From Actinocrispum wychmicini (GTDB taxonomy: Bacteria; Actinomycetota; Actinomycetes; Mycobacteriales; Pseudonocardiaceae), in assembly GCF_004345645.1 (NCBI RefSeq), contig NZ_SLWS01000010.1:186001-250000 (forward strand): a DNA stretch of 64,000 bases. Direction: 5' to 3'. Both the position numbers and the translations under genes were made by a program. The notes under the pieces were generated by a model. The model had not been told where the DNA came from. It saw nothing but the letters and a program-made list of their open reading frames with translations, and searched no databases. Shown here one piece after another: positions 42,184 through 50,394 of this stretch; position 1 is the first letter of the stretch; the number at the start of each line of letters is the position of its first letter.

Positions 42184-42780
42184 ATGTTCGTCAAAGTCTG
42201 CGGCCTGCGGACCGAAGGTGACGTCGCCGCGGCGGTCGACGCGGGCGCGGACGCGGTGGGGTTCATCTTCGCCGAAAGTGCCCGCCGGGTTGAGGTCGAC
42301 GTCGCCAAGCGGCTGGTCGCCGCCGTTCCGTCGCACGTGTTGAGCGTCGGGGTGTTCGCGTGGGTGCCGGCGGCGGAGGCGGGGGAGATCGCGCTGGCGG
42401 CCGGGGTGGACGCTGTCCAGCTACACGGGGACTACCCGCCGGAGGCGTTCGCCGAGCTGACGGGGATGCGGCTGATCCGGGCCACGGCGTTGCGGGACGA
42501 CACCGAGCTGGCTGTCGGCGCGTACGGCGAGGAGATGCTGCTGCTGGACTCGCCGATGCCCGGGTCGGGGGAGCGGTGGGACCTCGGGTTGCTGGCGCGG
42601 GAACGGCCGCGGGGCAAGTGGTTGCTGTCCGGCGGACTGACCCCGGACAACGTGGCCGCGGCCATCGCCGGCGCCCGGCCGTGGGGTGTGGACGTGTCCA
42701 GTGGCGTCGAGTCCAGCCGGGGCGTCAAGGACCACGGGCTGATCCGTGAGTTCGTGGCGATCGCGAAGGAACAGGCCTGA
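42184..42780 (+). CDS. trpF: phosphoribosylanthranilate isomerase (TrpF)
   Basis: TIM-barrel enzyme (198 aa) of tryptophan synthesis. FVKVCGLRTEGDV holds the catalytic Cys, AVGFIFAESARRV and AVQLHGDYPPE the next strands, LLLDSPMPGSGERWDL the catalytic Asp and WLLSGGLTPDNV with DVSSGVESSRGVKD the phosphate-binding C-terminal loops. All active-site landmarks are present. It stands alone, without trpB/trpC neighbours. Many actinobacteria lack trpF and use the bifunctional PriA, so an isolated copy is notable. Confidence 0.92.
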   Translation: MFVKVCGLRTEGDVAAAVDAGADAVGFIFAESARRVEVDVAKRLVAAVPSHVLSVGVFAWVPAAEAGEIALAAGVDAVQLHGDYPPEAFAELTGMRLIRATALRDDTELAVGAYGEEMLLLDSPMPGSGERWDLGLLARERPRGKWLLSGGLTPDNVAAAIAGARPWGVDVSSGVESSRGVKDHGLIREFVAIAKEQA

Positions 42781-42829
42781 TCGTCATCGAACCGGTCCTG
42801 GACCGCGGCGTCGAGGATCGGTAACGGCC

Positions 42830-44017
42830 TCAGTCGATCCGGACCATCAACTGGCTCATGCCGTTGAGCAGCAGGCTGACGCTCCGCTCCGGGTCGTTGT
42901 CCGGGTCGGCCAGCCGCAGCGCGGGGAACCGGGTGACCAGGTGGCCGAGCGCGACCTGGGCCTCCAGACGGGCCAGCGGGGCGCCGAGACAGTGGTGGAT
43001 GCCGTGGCCGAAACCCAGGTGCGATGTGTCCGCGCGGGTGATGTCGAAGTCCGTGGCGCCCTCGAACCGGGCCGGGTCGTGGTTGGCGGTCCACACCACC
43101 GGCACGACGATCTGGCCCGCCGGGATGGTGGTCCCGCCGACGTGCACGTCCCCGGCTGTCTGCGCCGGAACGGTGACCATGGCCGGGCCGTCGTACCGGA
43201 GGACCTCCTCGACCGCGCGCGGGACCAGGGTGAGATCCGCGCGGAGCTTGGCCAGCTGGTCGGGGAACTTCAGCAGGGTGTACGTGGCGGTCGTGATCAG
43301 GTTGACCGTGGTCTCGTGGCCGGCCGCCACCAACAGGAACACCATGGAGGTCAGTTCGTCCTCGGACAGCGTGTCCCCGCCGTCGTGCACCTCGATCAGG
43401 CCGGACAGCAGGTCGTCGGTGGGCGCGGCGCGCTTGCGCTCGATCAGCGACCGGATCAGCGCCACCATGTCGCTCGCCGCGGTCACGTACTTCTCCGGTG
43501 TGTGCACCGGTCCGGAGAGGGCGATCTGGGTGTACCGGCGGAAGTCGTCGCGCAGGTTCACCGGCACGCCGAGCAGTTCCGAGATCACGGTGATCGGCAG
43601 CGGATAGCTGTAGGACGCCACCAAGTCCACCGGCGCGCCCGCCGGCAGGGCGTCCAGCAGGGTCCGGCTGATCTCGTCGATCCGCGGCGCCAGCCCCTCC
43701 ACCCGGCGCCGGGTGAACGCCGCCGAGACCAGCTTGCGCAGTCGGGTGTGGTGCGGCGGGTTCACCGCGAGCATGTGCGTGTTCATCGCCTTGAGCAGCC
43801 ATTCGGGCACGTGGTCGCGGTGCGGTGACTCGGTCAGCGACTTCCGCACGTCCGGGTCCGTGAGCACCTGGCGCACCTCGGCATAGCCGGTGACCAGCCA
43901 GACCGGCACGCCGGTGAAGAGCGTGACCCGCTGGACCGGGCCGGCCGCGGCGAGGTCCTCGAACGCCGCGGTCCGGGCGGCCAGAGCCGTTTCGGTGAAA
44001 GGTGACGGGCTGTTCAC
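42830..44017 (-). CDS. cytochrome P450
   Basis: Soluble bacterial P450 (395 aa), CYP107-like by general appearance. I-helix AGHETT carries the Thr for oxygen activation, EEVLRYDG holds ExxR, and FGHGIHHCLGAPLAR is the heme Cys loop. HNTRL-like contact HHTRLRKLVSAAFTRRRVE is typical of macrolide and terpene hydroxylases. No ferredoxin gene is adjacent. The GTG start at 44017 faces the ABC exporter operon, 116 bases apart. Confidence 0.93.
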   Translation of the reverse strand: MNSPSPFTETALAARTAAFEDLAAAGPVQRVTLFTGVPVWLVTGYAEVRQVLTDPDVRKSLTESPHRDHVPEWLLKAMNTHMLAVNPPHHTRLRKLVSAAFTRRRVEGLAPRIDEISRTLLDALPAGAPVDLVASYSYPLPITVISELLGVPVNLRDDFRRYTQIALSGPVHTPEKYVTAASDMVALIRSLIERKRAAPTDDLLSGLIEVHDGGDTLSEDELTSMVFLLVAAGHETTVNLITTATYTLLKFPDQLAKLRADLTLVPRAVEEVLRYDGPAMVTVPAQTAGDVHVGGTTIPAGQIVVPVVWTANHDPARFEGATDFDITRADTSHLGFGHGIHHCLGAPLARLEAQVALGHLVTRFPALRLADPDNDPERSVSLLLNGMSQLMVRID

Positions 44018-44133
44018 TCGATCAGTCTATTGATCCCACCAGTCTTGGAGCGGTCCGTAATCAGTTTGGCGGGCGACGGTAAGGTCGGGAAGGAAAAACG
44101 GGGGCTCGAAATCGCTGAAAGAGGCACAAACCG

Positions 44134-45867
44134 GTGCTTTTCCGACTAATCGGACGCTCGCTGCGACCGTACCGCGGGCCGATAGCCATCGTGGTGCTGC
44201 TGCAGTTGTTGCAGACGTTGGCCGCACTGTACCTGCCGACGTTGAACGCCGACATCATCGACTACGGCGTCGTGCCTGGTGACACGGGGTACATCATGCG
44301 GATCGGCGGGGTCATGCTCGCCGTCACGCTCGGCCAGATCGTGTGCGCCGCCGGCGCGGTGTACTTCTCCGCGCGCACGGCGTCGGCGCTCGGCCGCGAC
44401 ATCCGGGCCGGCGTCTTCGACAAGGTCCAGTCGTTCTCGGCCCGCGAGGTCGGCCAGTTCGGCACGCCGTCGCTGATCACGCGCACCACCAACGACGTCC
44501 AGCAGGTGCAGATGCTGGCGCTGATGACGTTCACCCTGATGGTGATGGCGCCGATCATGTGCGTCGGCGGGATCGTGCTGGCGCTGCGCCAGGACGCGAA
44601 GCTGTCGCTGCTGCTGGTGGTCATCGTGCCGGTGCTCGGGGTGCTGATCGCGCTGATCGTGAGCCGGATGCGGCCGTGGTTCCGGCAGATGCAGGACCGC
44701 ATCGACGGCATCAACCGGATCCTGCGTGAGCAGATCTCCGGCATCCGCGTGATCCGCGCGTTCGTCCGTGACACGCACGAACGGGAACGGTTCAAGGACG
44801 CCAACGACGGCCTGCTGCAGACGTCGCTGCGGGTCGGCCGGCTGATGGCGCTGATGTTCCCCACCGTGATGCTGGTGATGAACGTGGCCAGCGTCGCGGT
44901 GCTGTGGTTCGGCGCGATCCGCATCGAGGACCAGCAGATGCAGATCGGCGCGCTCACCGCGTTCCTCAGCTACCTCATGCAGATCCTGATGTCGGTCATG
45001 ATGACCACGTTCATGTTCATGATGCTGCCGCGCGCCGAGGTCTGCGCCGAGCGGATCATGGCGGTGCTGGACACCGAGCCGACCGTGGCCCCGCCGATCC
45101 AGCCGGTCGGGCTGCCCACCCGGCGCGGCGAGGTGACCCTCACCGACGTCGCGTTCTCGTACCCCGGCGCCGAGGAACCCGTGCTGTGCAACGTCAATCT
45201 GGCCGCCCGGCCAGGGCAGACCACGGCGATCATCGGCAGCACCGGCGCCGGCAAGACGACCCTGATCAACCTGGTGGCCCGGCTGTTCGACGTCACCGAC
45301 GGCACGGTCCTGATCGACGGCGTGGACGTGCGCGACATCGACCCGAAGGACCTGGCCACGACCATCGGCCTGGTGCCGCAGAAGGCGTACCTGTTCAGCG
45401 GCACGGTCGCGACGAACCTGCGCTACGGCAACCAGGACGCGACCGACGAGGACCTGTGGCAGGCCCTGGAGATCGCGCAGGCCCGTGACTTCGTGGAGAA
45501 GATGCCGGAAGGCCTGAACACGCCGATCGCCCAGGGCGGCACCACGGTGTCCGGCGGCCAGCGCCAGCGGCTCGCGATCGCCCGCGCGATCGTGCACCGG
45601 CCGTCGGTCTACCTGTTCGACGACTGCTTCTCAGCGCTCGACCAGGCCACCGACGCCCGGCTGCGGGCCGCGCTCGCGGCCGAGACGTCGGACGCGGCGG
45701 TCGTCGTCGTGGCGCAACGCGTGAACACCATCCGGTACGCCGACCGCATCATCGTCCTCGACGAAGGCCGGGTCGTCGGCACCGGCACCCACCGCGAACT
45801 CATGGACTCCAACGAGACCTACCGGGAGATCGTCCTGTCCCAGCTGACCGAGCAGGAGGCGGCGTGA
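44134..45867 (+). CDS. ABC exporter subunit with degenerate catalytic residue
   Basis: TMD-NBD half-exporter of 577 aa. Six helices precede the ATPase with GSTGAGKTT, VSGGQRQRL and VYLFDDCFSALDQ: the residue after the Walker B Asp is Asp instead of the catalytic Glu. The GTG at 44134 follows GAGG at about 9 nt. It overlaps the next half-transporter by four bases, so the two should form a heterodimer in which this subunit brings the non-catalytic Walker B. Substrate unknown (drug or lipid). Confidence 0.9.
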   Translation: MLFRLIGRSLRPYRGPIAIVVLLQLLQTLAALYLPTLNADIIDYGVVPGDTGYIMRIGGVMLAVTLGQIVCAAGAVYFSARTASALGRDIRAGVFDKVQSFSAREVGQFGTPSLITRTTNDVQQVQMLALMTFTLMVMAPIMCVGGIVLALRQDAKLSLLLVVIVPVLGVLIALIVSRMRPWFRQMQDRIDGINRILREQISGIRVIRAFVRDTHERERFKDANDGLLQTSLRVGRLMALMFPTVMLVMNVASVAVLWFGAIRIEDQQMQIGALTAFLSYLMQILMSVMMTTFMFMMLPRAEVCAERIMAVLDTEPTVAPPIQPVGLPTRRGEVTLTDVAFSYPGAEEPVLCNVNLAARPGQTTAIIGSTGAGKTTLINLVARLFDVTDGTVLIDGVDVRDIDPKDLATTIGLVPQKAYLFSGTVATNLRYGNQDATDEDLWQALEIAQARDFVEKMPEGLNTPIAQGGTTVSGGQRQRLAIARAIVHRPSVYLFDDCFSALDQATDARLRAALAAETSDAAVVVVAQRVNTIRYADRIIVLDEGRVVGTGTHRELMDSNETYREIVLSQLTEQEAA

Positions 45868-47840
45868 GCGCCCCGGGGGAACGCGCGACACCCGCCCGCC
45901 GGGCCGGCGCGGGTGGTGGCCCGGCGTTCGGCCCCGGCCGGATGATGGCCGGCGGCCAGGCCGAGAAGGCCCTGGACTTCAAGGGATCCAGCCTCCGGCT
46001 GCTGCGGCTGCTCCAGCCGCAGCGGCTGATGCTGGTGTCGTTGCTGGCGCTCGGCGTGATCAGCGTCGGGTTCTCGGTCGTCGGGCCGAAGGTGCTCGGC
46101 CAGGCCACCGACCTGATCTTCGCCGGCATCATCGGCCCGAACCTGCCGCCCCTGCCCAAGGACCAGATCGTGGCCGGCCTGCGGGCGCAGGGCGACAACG
46201 CCAAGGCGGACATGCTCGCCGCCATGGACGTCGTTCCCGGGCAGCACATCGACTTCACCGCGGTCGGGCACGTGCTGCTTGTCGCGCTCGGCCTGTTCCT
46301 GCTGAGCACGGTGTTCGCCGCCGTGCAGGGCCAGCTGACCACTGTCGTGGTGCAGCGCGCGGTGTTCCACCTCCGCGAACAGGTGGAGGAGAAGTTCGCG
46401 CGACTGCCGTTGCGGTACTTCGACAAGCAGCCGCGCGGCGAGGTGCTCAGCCGGGTCACCAACGACATCGACAACATCTCCCAGTCGCTGCAGCAGACCA
46501 TGAGCCAGCTGCTCATCTCGTTGTTCTCGGTGCTGGGCGTGCTCGTGCTGATGTTCGTGATCTCGCCGCTGCTGGCGGTGATCGCGCTGGTGACCGTGCC
46601 GGTGATGGTGTACATCTCGGCCAAGATCGGCAAACGGGCCCAGCCGCAGTTCATCAAGCAGTGGTCCACCACCGGCCGGCTCAACGGCCACATCGAGGAG
46701 GTCTACACCGGACACGCGCTGGTGAAGACCTTCGGCCAGCAGGACGAGGCCGCGGCGACCTTCAAGAAGCACAACGACGGCCTGTACGAAGCCGGTTTCC
46801 GGGCGCAGTTCGTGTCCGGCCTGATCCAGCCGTCGATGATGTTCATCGGGAACCTCAACTACGTGCTGGTGGCCGTGGTCGGCGCGGTGCGGGTGGCGTC
46901 CGGCTCGCTGTCCCTCGGCGACCTGCAGGCGTTCATCCAGTACTCGCGGCAGTTCACCCAGCCGCTGACCCAGGTGGCCACGATGGCGAACCTGCTGCAG
47001 TCCGGGGTGGCGTCGGCGGAGCGGGTGTTCGCGTTGCTGGACGCCGAGGAGCAGTCACCGGACCCGGCGAACCCGGCCCAGCCGGAGGCGGTCCGTGGCC
47101 GGGTGGAGTTCCAGAACGTGTCGTTCCGGTACGTCGAGGACGCGCCGCTGATCGAGAACCTCACGCTGACCGTGGACCCGGGCCAGACCGTCGCCATCGT
47201 CGGGCCGACCGGCGCGGGCAAGACCACGCTGGTGAACCTGCTGATGCGGTTCTACGAGATCGACTCCGGCCGGATCACCCTGGACGGCGTGGACATCTCG
47301 ACGATGAGCCGGGAGGGCCTGCGCGCCCGGACCGGCATGGTGCTGCAGGACGCGTGGCTGTTCGGCGGCACGATCGCGGACAACATCGCCTACGGCGCGA
47401 AGGACGCGACCCGGGAGAAGATCATCGAGGCGGCCAAGGCCACTCACGTGGACCACATCTGCCGGATCCTGCCGGACGGGTACGACACCGTGCTCGACGA
47501 GGACGGGTCGAACCTCAGCGCCGGTGAACGGCAGCTGATCACCGTGGCCCGCGCGTTCCTGGCCGAGCCGTCGATCCTGATCCTGGACGAGGCCACCAGT
47601 TCGGTGGACACCCGGACCGAGGTGCTGGTGCAGCGGGCGATGAACTCGTTGCGGCAGGGGCGGACCAGTTTCGTGATCGCGCACCGGCTGTCCACCATCC
47701 GCGACGCGGACGTCATCCTGGTGATGGAGAACGGCCGCATCGTCGAACAAGGCGACCACACCACCCTGCTGGCCGCCGACGGGGCCTACGCTCGGCTGTA
47801 CAACACCCAGTTCGCCGCACCGGTGACGGAGTCGACTTAG
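45864..47840 (+). CDS. ABC exporter subunit with canonical catalytic residue
   Basis: Partner half-exporter of 658 aa. A Gly/Ala/Arg-rich N-terminal extension (about 40 residues) precedes six helices; an insert of about 50 residues between helices 1 and 2 (IIGPNLPPLPKDQIVAG...) would be extracellular. The ATPase has GPTGAGKTT, a variant signature LSAGERQLI and a complete Walker B LILDEATSSVDT. The altered signature together with the partner's Asp for Glu would make one of the two composite ATP sites weak. GTG start overlaps the first subunit's stop (GTGA). Confidence 0.92.
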   Translation: MSAPGERATPARRAGAGGGPAFGPGRMMAGGQAEKALDFKGSSLRLLRLLQPQRLMLVSLLALGVISVGFSVVGPKVLGQATDLIFAGIIGPNLPPLPKDQIVAGLRAQGDNAKADMLAAMDVVPGQHIDFTAVGHVLLVALGLFLLSTVFAAVQGQLTTVVVQRAVFHLREQVEEKFARLPLRYFDKQPRGEVLSRVTNDIDNISQSLQQTMSQLLISLFSVLGVLVLMFVISPLLAVIALVTVPVMVYISAKIGKRAQPQFIKQWSTTGRLNGHIEEVYTGHALVKTFGQQDEAAATFKKHNDGLYEAGFRAQFVSGLIQPSMMFIGNLNYVLVAVVGAVRVASGSLSLGDLQAFIQYSRQFTQPLTQVATMANLLQSGVASAERVFALLDAEEQSPDPANPAQPEAVRGRVEFQNVSFRYVEDAPLIENLTLTVDPGQTVAIVGPTGAGKTTLVNLLMRFYEIDSGRITLDGVDISTMSREGLRARTGMVLQDAWLFGGTIADNIAYGAKDATREKIIEAAKATHVDHICRILPDGYDTVLDEDGSNLSAGERQLITVARAFLAEPSILILDEATSSVDTRTEVLVQRAMNSLRQGRTSFVIAHRLSTIRDADVILVMENGRIVEQGDHTTLLAADGAYARLYNTQFAAPVTEST

Positions 47841-47854
47841 GAGACCAAGCGGGG

Positions 47855-48595
47855 ATGAGTGACGCGATCAGGGCCGAGACGGTCACCGTGACCGGCCACG
47901 GCGGGGACGAGATCGAGGCGTACCTGGCCCGTCCGCTCGACGGCGGCCCACGCGGCAGTGTCGTGGTGATCCACCACATGCCCGGCTACGACCCGGCCAC
48001 GAAGGAGATGGTCCGGACCTTCGCGGCGAACGGGTACGCCGCGTTGTGCCCGAACCTGTACTCGCGGGAGGCCCCCGGCGCGAGCCCGGACGACGCGGCG
48101 GCGTTCGTGCGGTCGCAAGGGGGAGTGCCGGACGAGCGTCTCGTCGGTGACGTCGACGGCGCCGCCACGTACCTCAAGGCGTTGGAGGGATCGAACGGGA
48201 AGGTCGGCGTGATCGGCCACTGCTCCGGTGGCCGGCACGCGTTCCTGGCGGCCTGTTCGTTGCCGTTGGACGCCGCCGTGGACTGCTACGGCGCGTTCAT
48301 CGTGGAGGACGGCCCGGACTGGGTGCCGAAGAGCATGAAGCCGATCCTGCACCTCGCGCCGCAGCTGTCGTGCCCGCTGCTGGGCCTGTTCGGCAAGGAC
48401 GACCAGTACCCAGGCCCGGAGCAAGTGGCGAAGCTCGACGAGGAGCTGACCCGCCTGGGCAAGCCGCACGAGTTCCACAGCTACGACGGCGCCGCGCACG
48501 GGTTCTTCTCCGTGGACCGGCCGTCGTACCGGCCTGAGGCGGCGGTGGACGGCTGGACGAAGATCTGGGACTTCTTCGGCCGGACGCTGGGCTGA
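47855..48595 (+). CDS. dienelactone hydrolase family protein
   Basis: Alpha/beta hydrolase of 246 aa with Cys as probable nucleophile: VIGHCSGGRHAF, acid in FGKDDQYPGP and base in GAAHGFFSVDRPSY. This is the dienelactone hydrolase triad (C-D-H). VVVIHHMPGYDPATKE is the oxyanion region. Starts 14 bases after the ABC exporter stop with an AGGAGACC-like SD, so it may be in the same transcript. Substrate in this organism is unknown. Confidence 0.88.
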   Translation: MSDAIRAETVTVTGHGGDEIEAYLARPLDGGPRGSVVVIHHMPGYDPATKEMVRTFAANGYAALCPNLYSREAPGASPDDAAAFVRSQGGVPDERLVGDVDGAATYLKALEGSNGKVGVIGHCSGGRHAFLAACSLPLDAAVDCYGAFIVEDGPDWVPKSMKPILHLAPQLSCPLLGLFGKDDQYPGPEQVAKLDEELTRLGKPHEFHSYDGAAHGFFSVDRPSYRPEAAVDGWTKIWDFFGRTLG

Positions 48596-48600
48596 CTGGA

Positions 48601-49047
48601 GTGTTGCTGAAGGTCGTCGGCGGGATCGCCGGGGTGGCTGTCGCCGTGGTCGCGTTCTCGCTGATCTCCAAAGGCTGCGCGAGTTATCTCGCGGACGAGG
48701 GCAAGACGGTCCAGGCGTACTTCCGGGCCGTCGGGTCGGGCGACACAGCGAAGGCGTGTGGGTTGTTGGCGGACGGCGCTGTGGCCAAGCTCCAGGAACA
48801 GCAACAGGCGCCCAGTTGCGAAGTCGCCGTCCGCTCGCTGTACACGGCGCTCAACCAGAACGAGCGGGACGCGCTCGTCAAGCAGGACATCTCGGTGAAC
48901 GAGTCGAGGGCGACCACCCGGCGCAAGGAGATCACCATCGTCAGCAGCAACCCACTCGGGCTCTACGACTTCGCCCTCAAGGACCGGGACGGGCGCGAGG
49001 TGATCATCGACTGGGGGCTGGACGCGATGCAGATCTCCAGCACCTAG
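48601..49047 (+). CDS. membrane-anchored DUF4878-like protein of unknown function
   Basis: Protein of 148 aa. A hydrophobic N-terminal segment (LLKVVGGIAGVAVAVVAFSLI) acts as signal anchor; the rest is a small alpha+beta domain with VQAYFRAVGSGDTAKACGLLADGAVAKL, the pattern of lumazine/NTF2-like or DUF4878 exported proteins. Two Cys in ACGLL and PSCEV may form a disulfide. The GTG start is 5 bases past the dienelactone hydrolase stop. I cannot give a function. Confidence 0.6.
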   Translation: MLLKVVGGIAGVAVAVVAFSLISKGCASYLADEGKTVQAYFRAVGSGDTAKACGLLADGAVAKLQEQQQAPSCEVAVRSLYTALNQNERDALVKQDISVNESRATTRRKEITIVSSNPLGLYDFALKDRDGREVIIDWGLDAMQISST

Positions 49048-49068
49048 CGATCACAGGAGGATGGCGTT

Positions 49069-49341
49069 ATGTGCACATACCTGACTGAGCAGATCGAGAT
49101 CGAAGGCAGCGGCAAGGGCGCGACCGGCTGGTTCGGCCTGACCAACGCGCAGGTGTATGTCGACCACCCGGTGCACGCGCAGTACGGGCACACGGTCAAC
49201 ATCGACTTCCTCAACCCGGCGGGCGGCCCGTCGGCGCGGGTCGCGGTGGAGCTGACCGAAGAGGCCGCGCTGGCACTGGTGGACGCCATCAACGCGGCCA
49301 TCGCCTCCGCGCCGCCGGGACTCGCGTCAGCGAACCAGTAG
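49069..49341 (+). CDS. small conserved protein (possibly DUF6295)
   Basis: Protein of 90 aa beginning MCTYLTEQIEIEGSGKGATG, then WFGLTNAQVYVDHPVHAQYGHTVNIDFL, ending in a helix (EEAALALVDAINAAIA). I recall similar actinomycete proteins as DUF6295, function unknown; this is from memory. AGGAGG precedes the ATG. The conserved Cys2 next to the start is noteworthy, as in N-terminal-nucleophile or metal-binding proteins. Its 3' end overlaps the convergent sirtuin gene by 15 bases. Confidence 0.65.
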   Translation: MCTYLTEQIEIEGSGKGATGWFGLTNAQVYVDHPVHAQYGHTVNIDFLNPAGGPSARVAVELTEEAALALVDAINAAIASAPPGLASANQ

Positions 49342-50202
49342 GGACAGCAGCGAAGTCAACGCCTGGCCGAGGGGAAGATCGACGCGTACGGTCGCGTACT
49401 CGTCCCCTCGGGTCCGGCCGCGGTTGACGATCAGCACGGGTTTGCCGTTCTTGGCCGCGTGCCGGACGAACCGCAGGCCGGACATGACCGTCAACGACGA
49501 TCCCAGCACCAGCAACGCGTTGGCTTCGTCGACGAGGCGGTAGCACTGCTCGACCCGTGGCTTCGGCACGTTCTCGCCGAAGAACACCACGTCCGGTTTG
49601 AGCACCCCGGCGCACTCCGAGCAGTCGACCAGGGTGAACCGTCGGGCGGCCGCGTCGTCCAGGTCGACGTCGCCGTCCGGGTTCAGGGCCAGCGCGGTGC
49701 CGCCGAAGTCCGGGTTGGCCAGCCGCAGCCGCAGGTCCAGGTCCTCGCGCGGGCTGGTCTCCCGGCAGCCGAGGCAGATCACGCGGTCCAGGCTGCCGTG
49801 CAGGTCCACCACGTCCGGGGTGCCGGCGGCCTGGTGCAGCCCGTCGACGTTCTGCGTGATGACCCCGGAGAGGTATCCGTTCGCCCGCAGCGCGGCAACG
49901 GCGTGGTGGCCTTTGTTGGGCGCGGCCCGCGCGATCGTCCGCCAGCCGATGTGGCTGCGGGCCCAGTACCGCTGCCGGCCGGTCTCGCTGCTCACGAAGT
50001 CCTGGTACGTCATGGGCGCGTGCCGGCGCAGGGTGCCTTCGGCGCCGCGGTAGTCCGGGATGCCGGACTCGGTGGACAGGCCCGCGCCGCTGAGCACCAC
50101 CACGTCGCCGTCCGCGAGGACCGCGGTGACCTCGGCCAGGCTCGTGGTGCTGGGCCGCGGTTCGCCGGTGGGCGCCCAGGTCAGCGTCGGTCTCGTCCGC
50201 AC
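49327..50202 (-). CDS. cobB: NAD-dependent protein deacylase (sirtuin)
   Basis: Sir2 family deacylase (291 aa). GAGLSTESGIPDYRG is the NAD-binding loop, TQNVDGLHQAAG and DLHGSLDRVICLGC supply the catalytic His, and zinc Cys pairs occur as CLGC and CSEC. VLGSSLTVMSGL and PVLIVNRGRTRGDE complete the Rossmann fold. PDYRGAEG lacks the FR-G-R-Y form of class III, so it is nearer to class II/IV enzymes of Gram-positives. Likely to remove acetyl groups from metabolic enzymes such as acetyl-CoA synthetase. Confidence 0.92.
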   Translation of the reverse strand: MRTRPTLTWAPTGEPRPSTTSLAEVTAVLADGDVVVLSGAGLSTESGIPDYRGAEGTLRRHAPMTYQDFVSSETGRQRYWARSHIGWRTIARAAPNKGHHAVAALRANGYLSGVITQNVDGLHQAAGTPDVVDLHGSLDRVICLGCRETSPREDLDLRLRLANPDFGGTALALNPDGDVDLDDAAARRFTLVDCSECAGVLKPDVVFFGENVPKPRVEQCYRLVDEANALLVLGSSLTVMSGLRFVRHAAKNGKPVLIVNRGRTRGDEYATVRVDLPLGQALTSLLSLLVR

Positions 50203-50299
50203 GCTCCCAGCTTACGTGCGAGCCGCGAACGGTAACGGGATGAACCCGGCATTCGGTGACGATTCGAGTACGTCGGGTGCGCCAATGACCGGACAAGGG

Positions 50300-50328
50300 T
50301 TGACATCCAAGGTGGTCTAGTCCAATTG
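50300..50328 (+). promoter_or_regulatory. promoter with embedded DasR/NagR-type (dre) operator, chitinase gene
   Basis: TTGACA (50300-50305) is a consensus -35; a CAATTG -10 candidate lies 17 bases on (50323-50328). Between them GGTGGTCTAGTCCAAT (50311-50326) matches the dre core TGGTCTAGACCA at 11 of 12 positions. A repressor bound there would block RNA polymerase. Confidence 0.72.
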
Positions 50329-50394
50329 TGAACTCGACACGTTGCCGGAGGCGCGCCGGCGACGGAACGTTCCATCCCCTGCCTTGGAGCGCGC

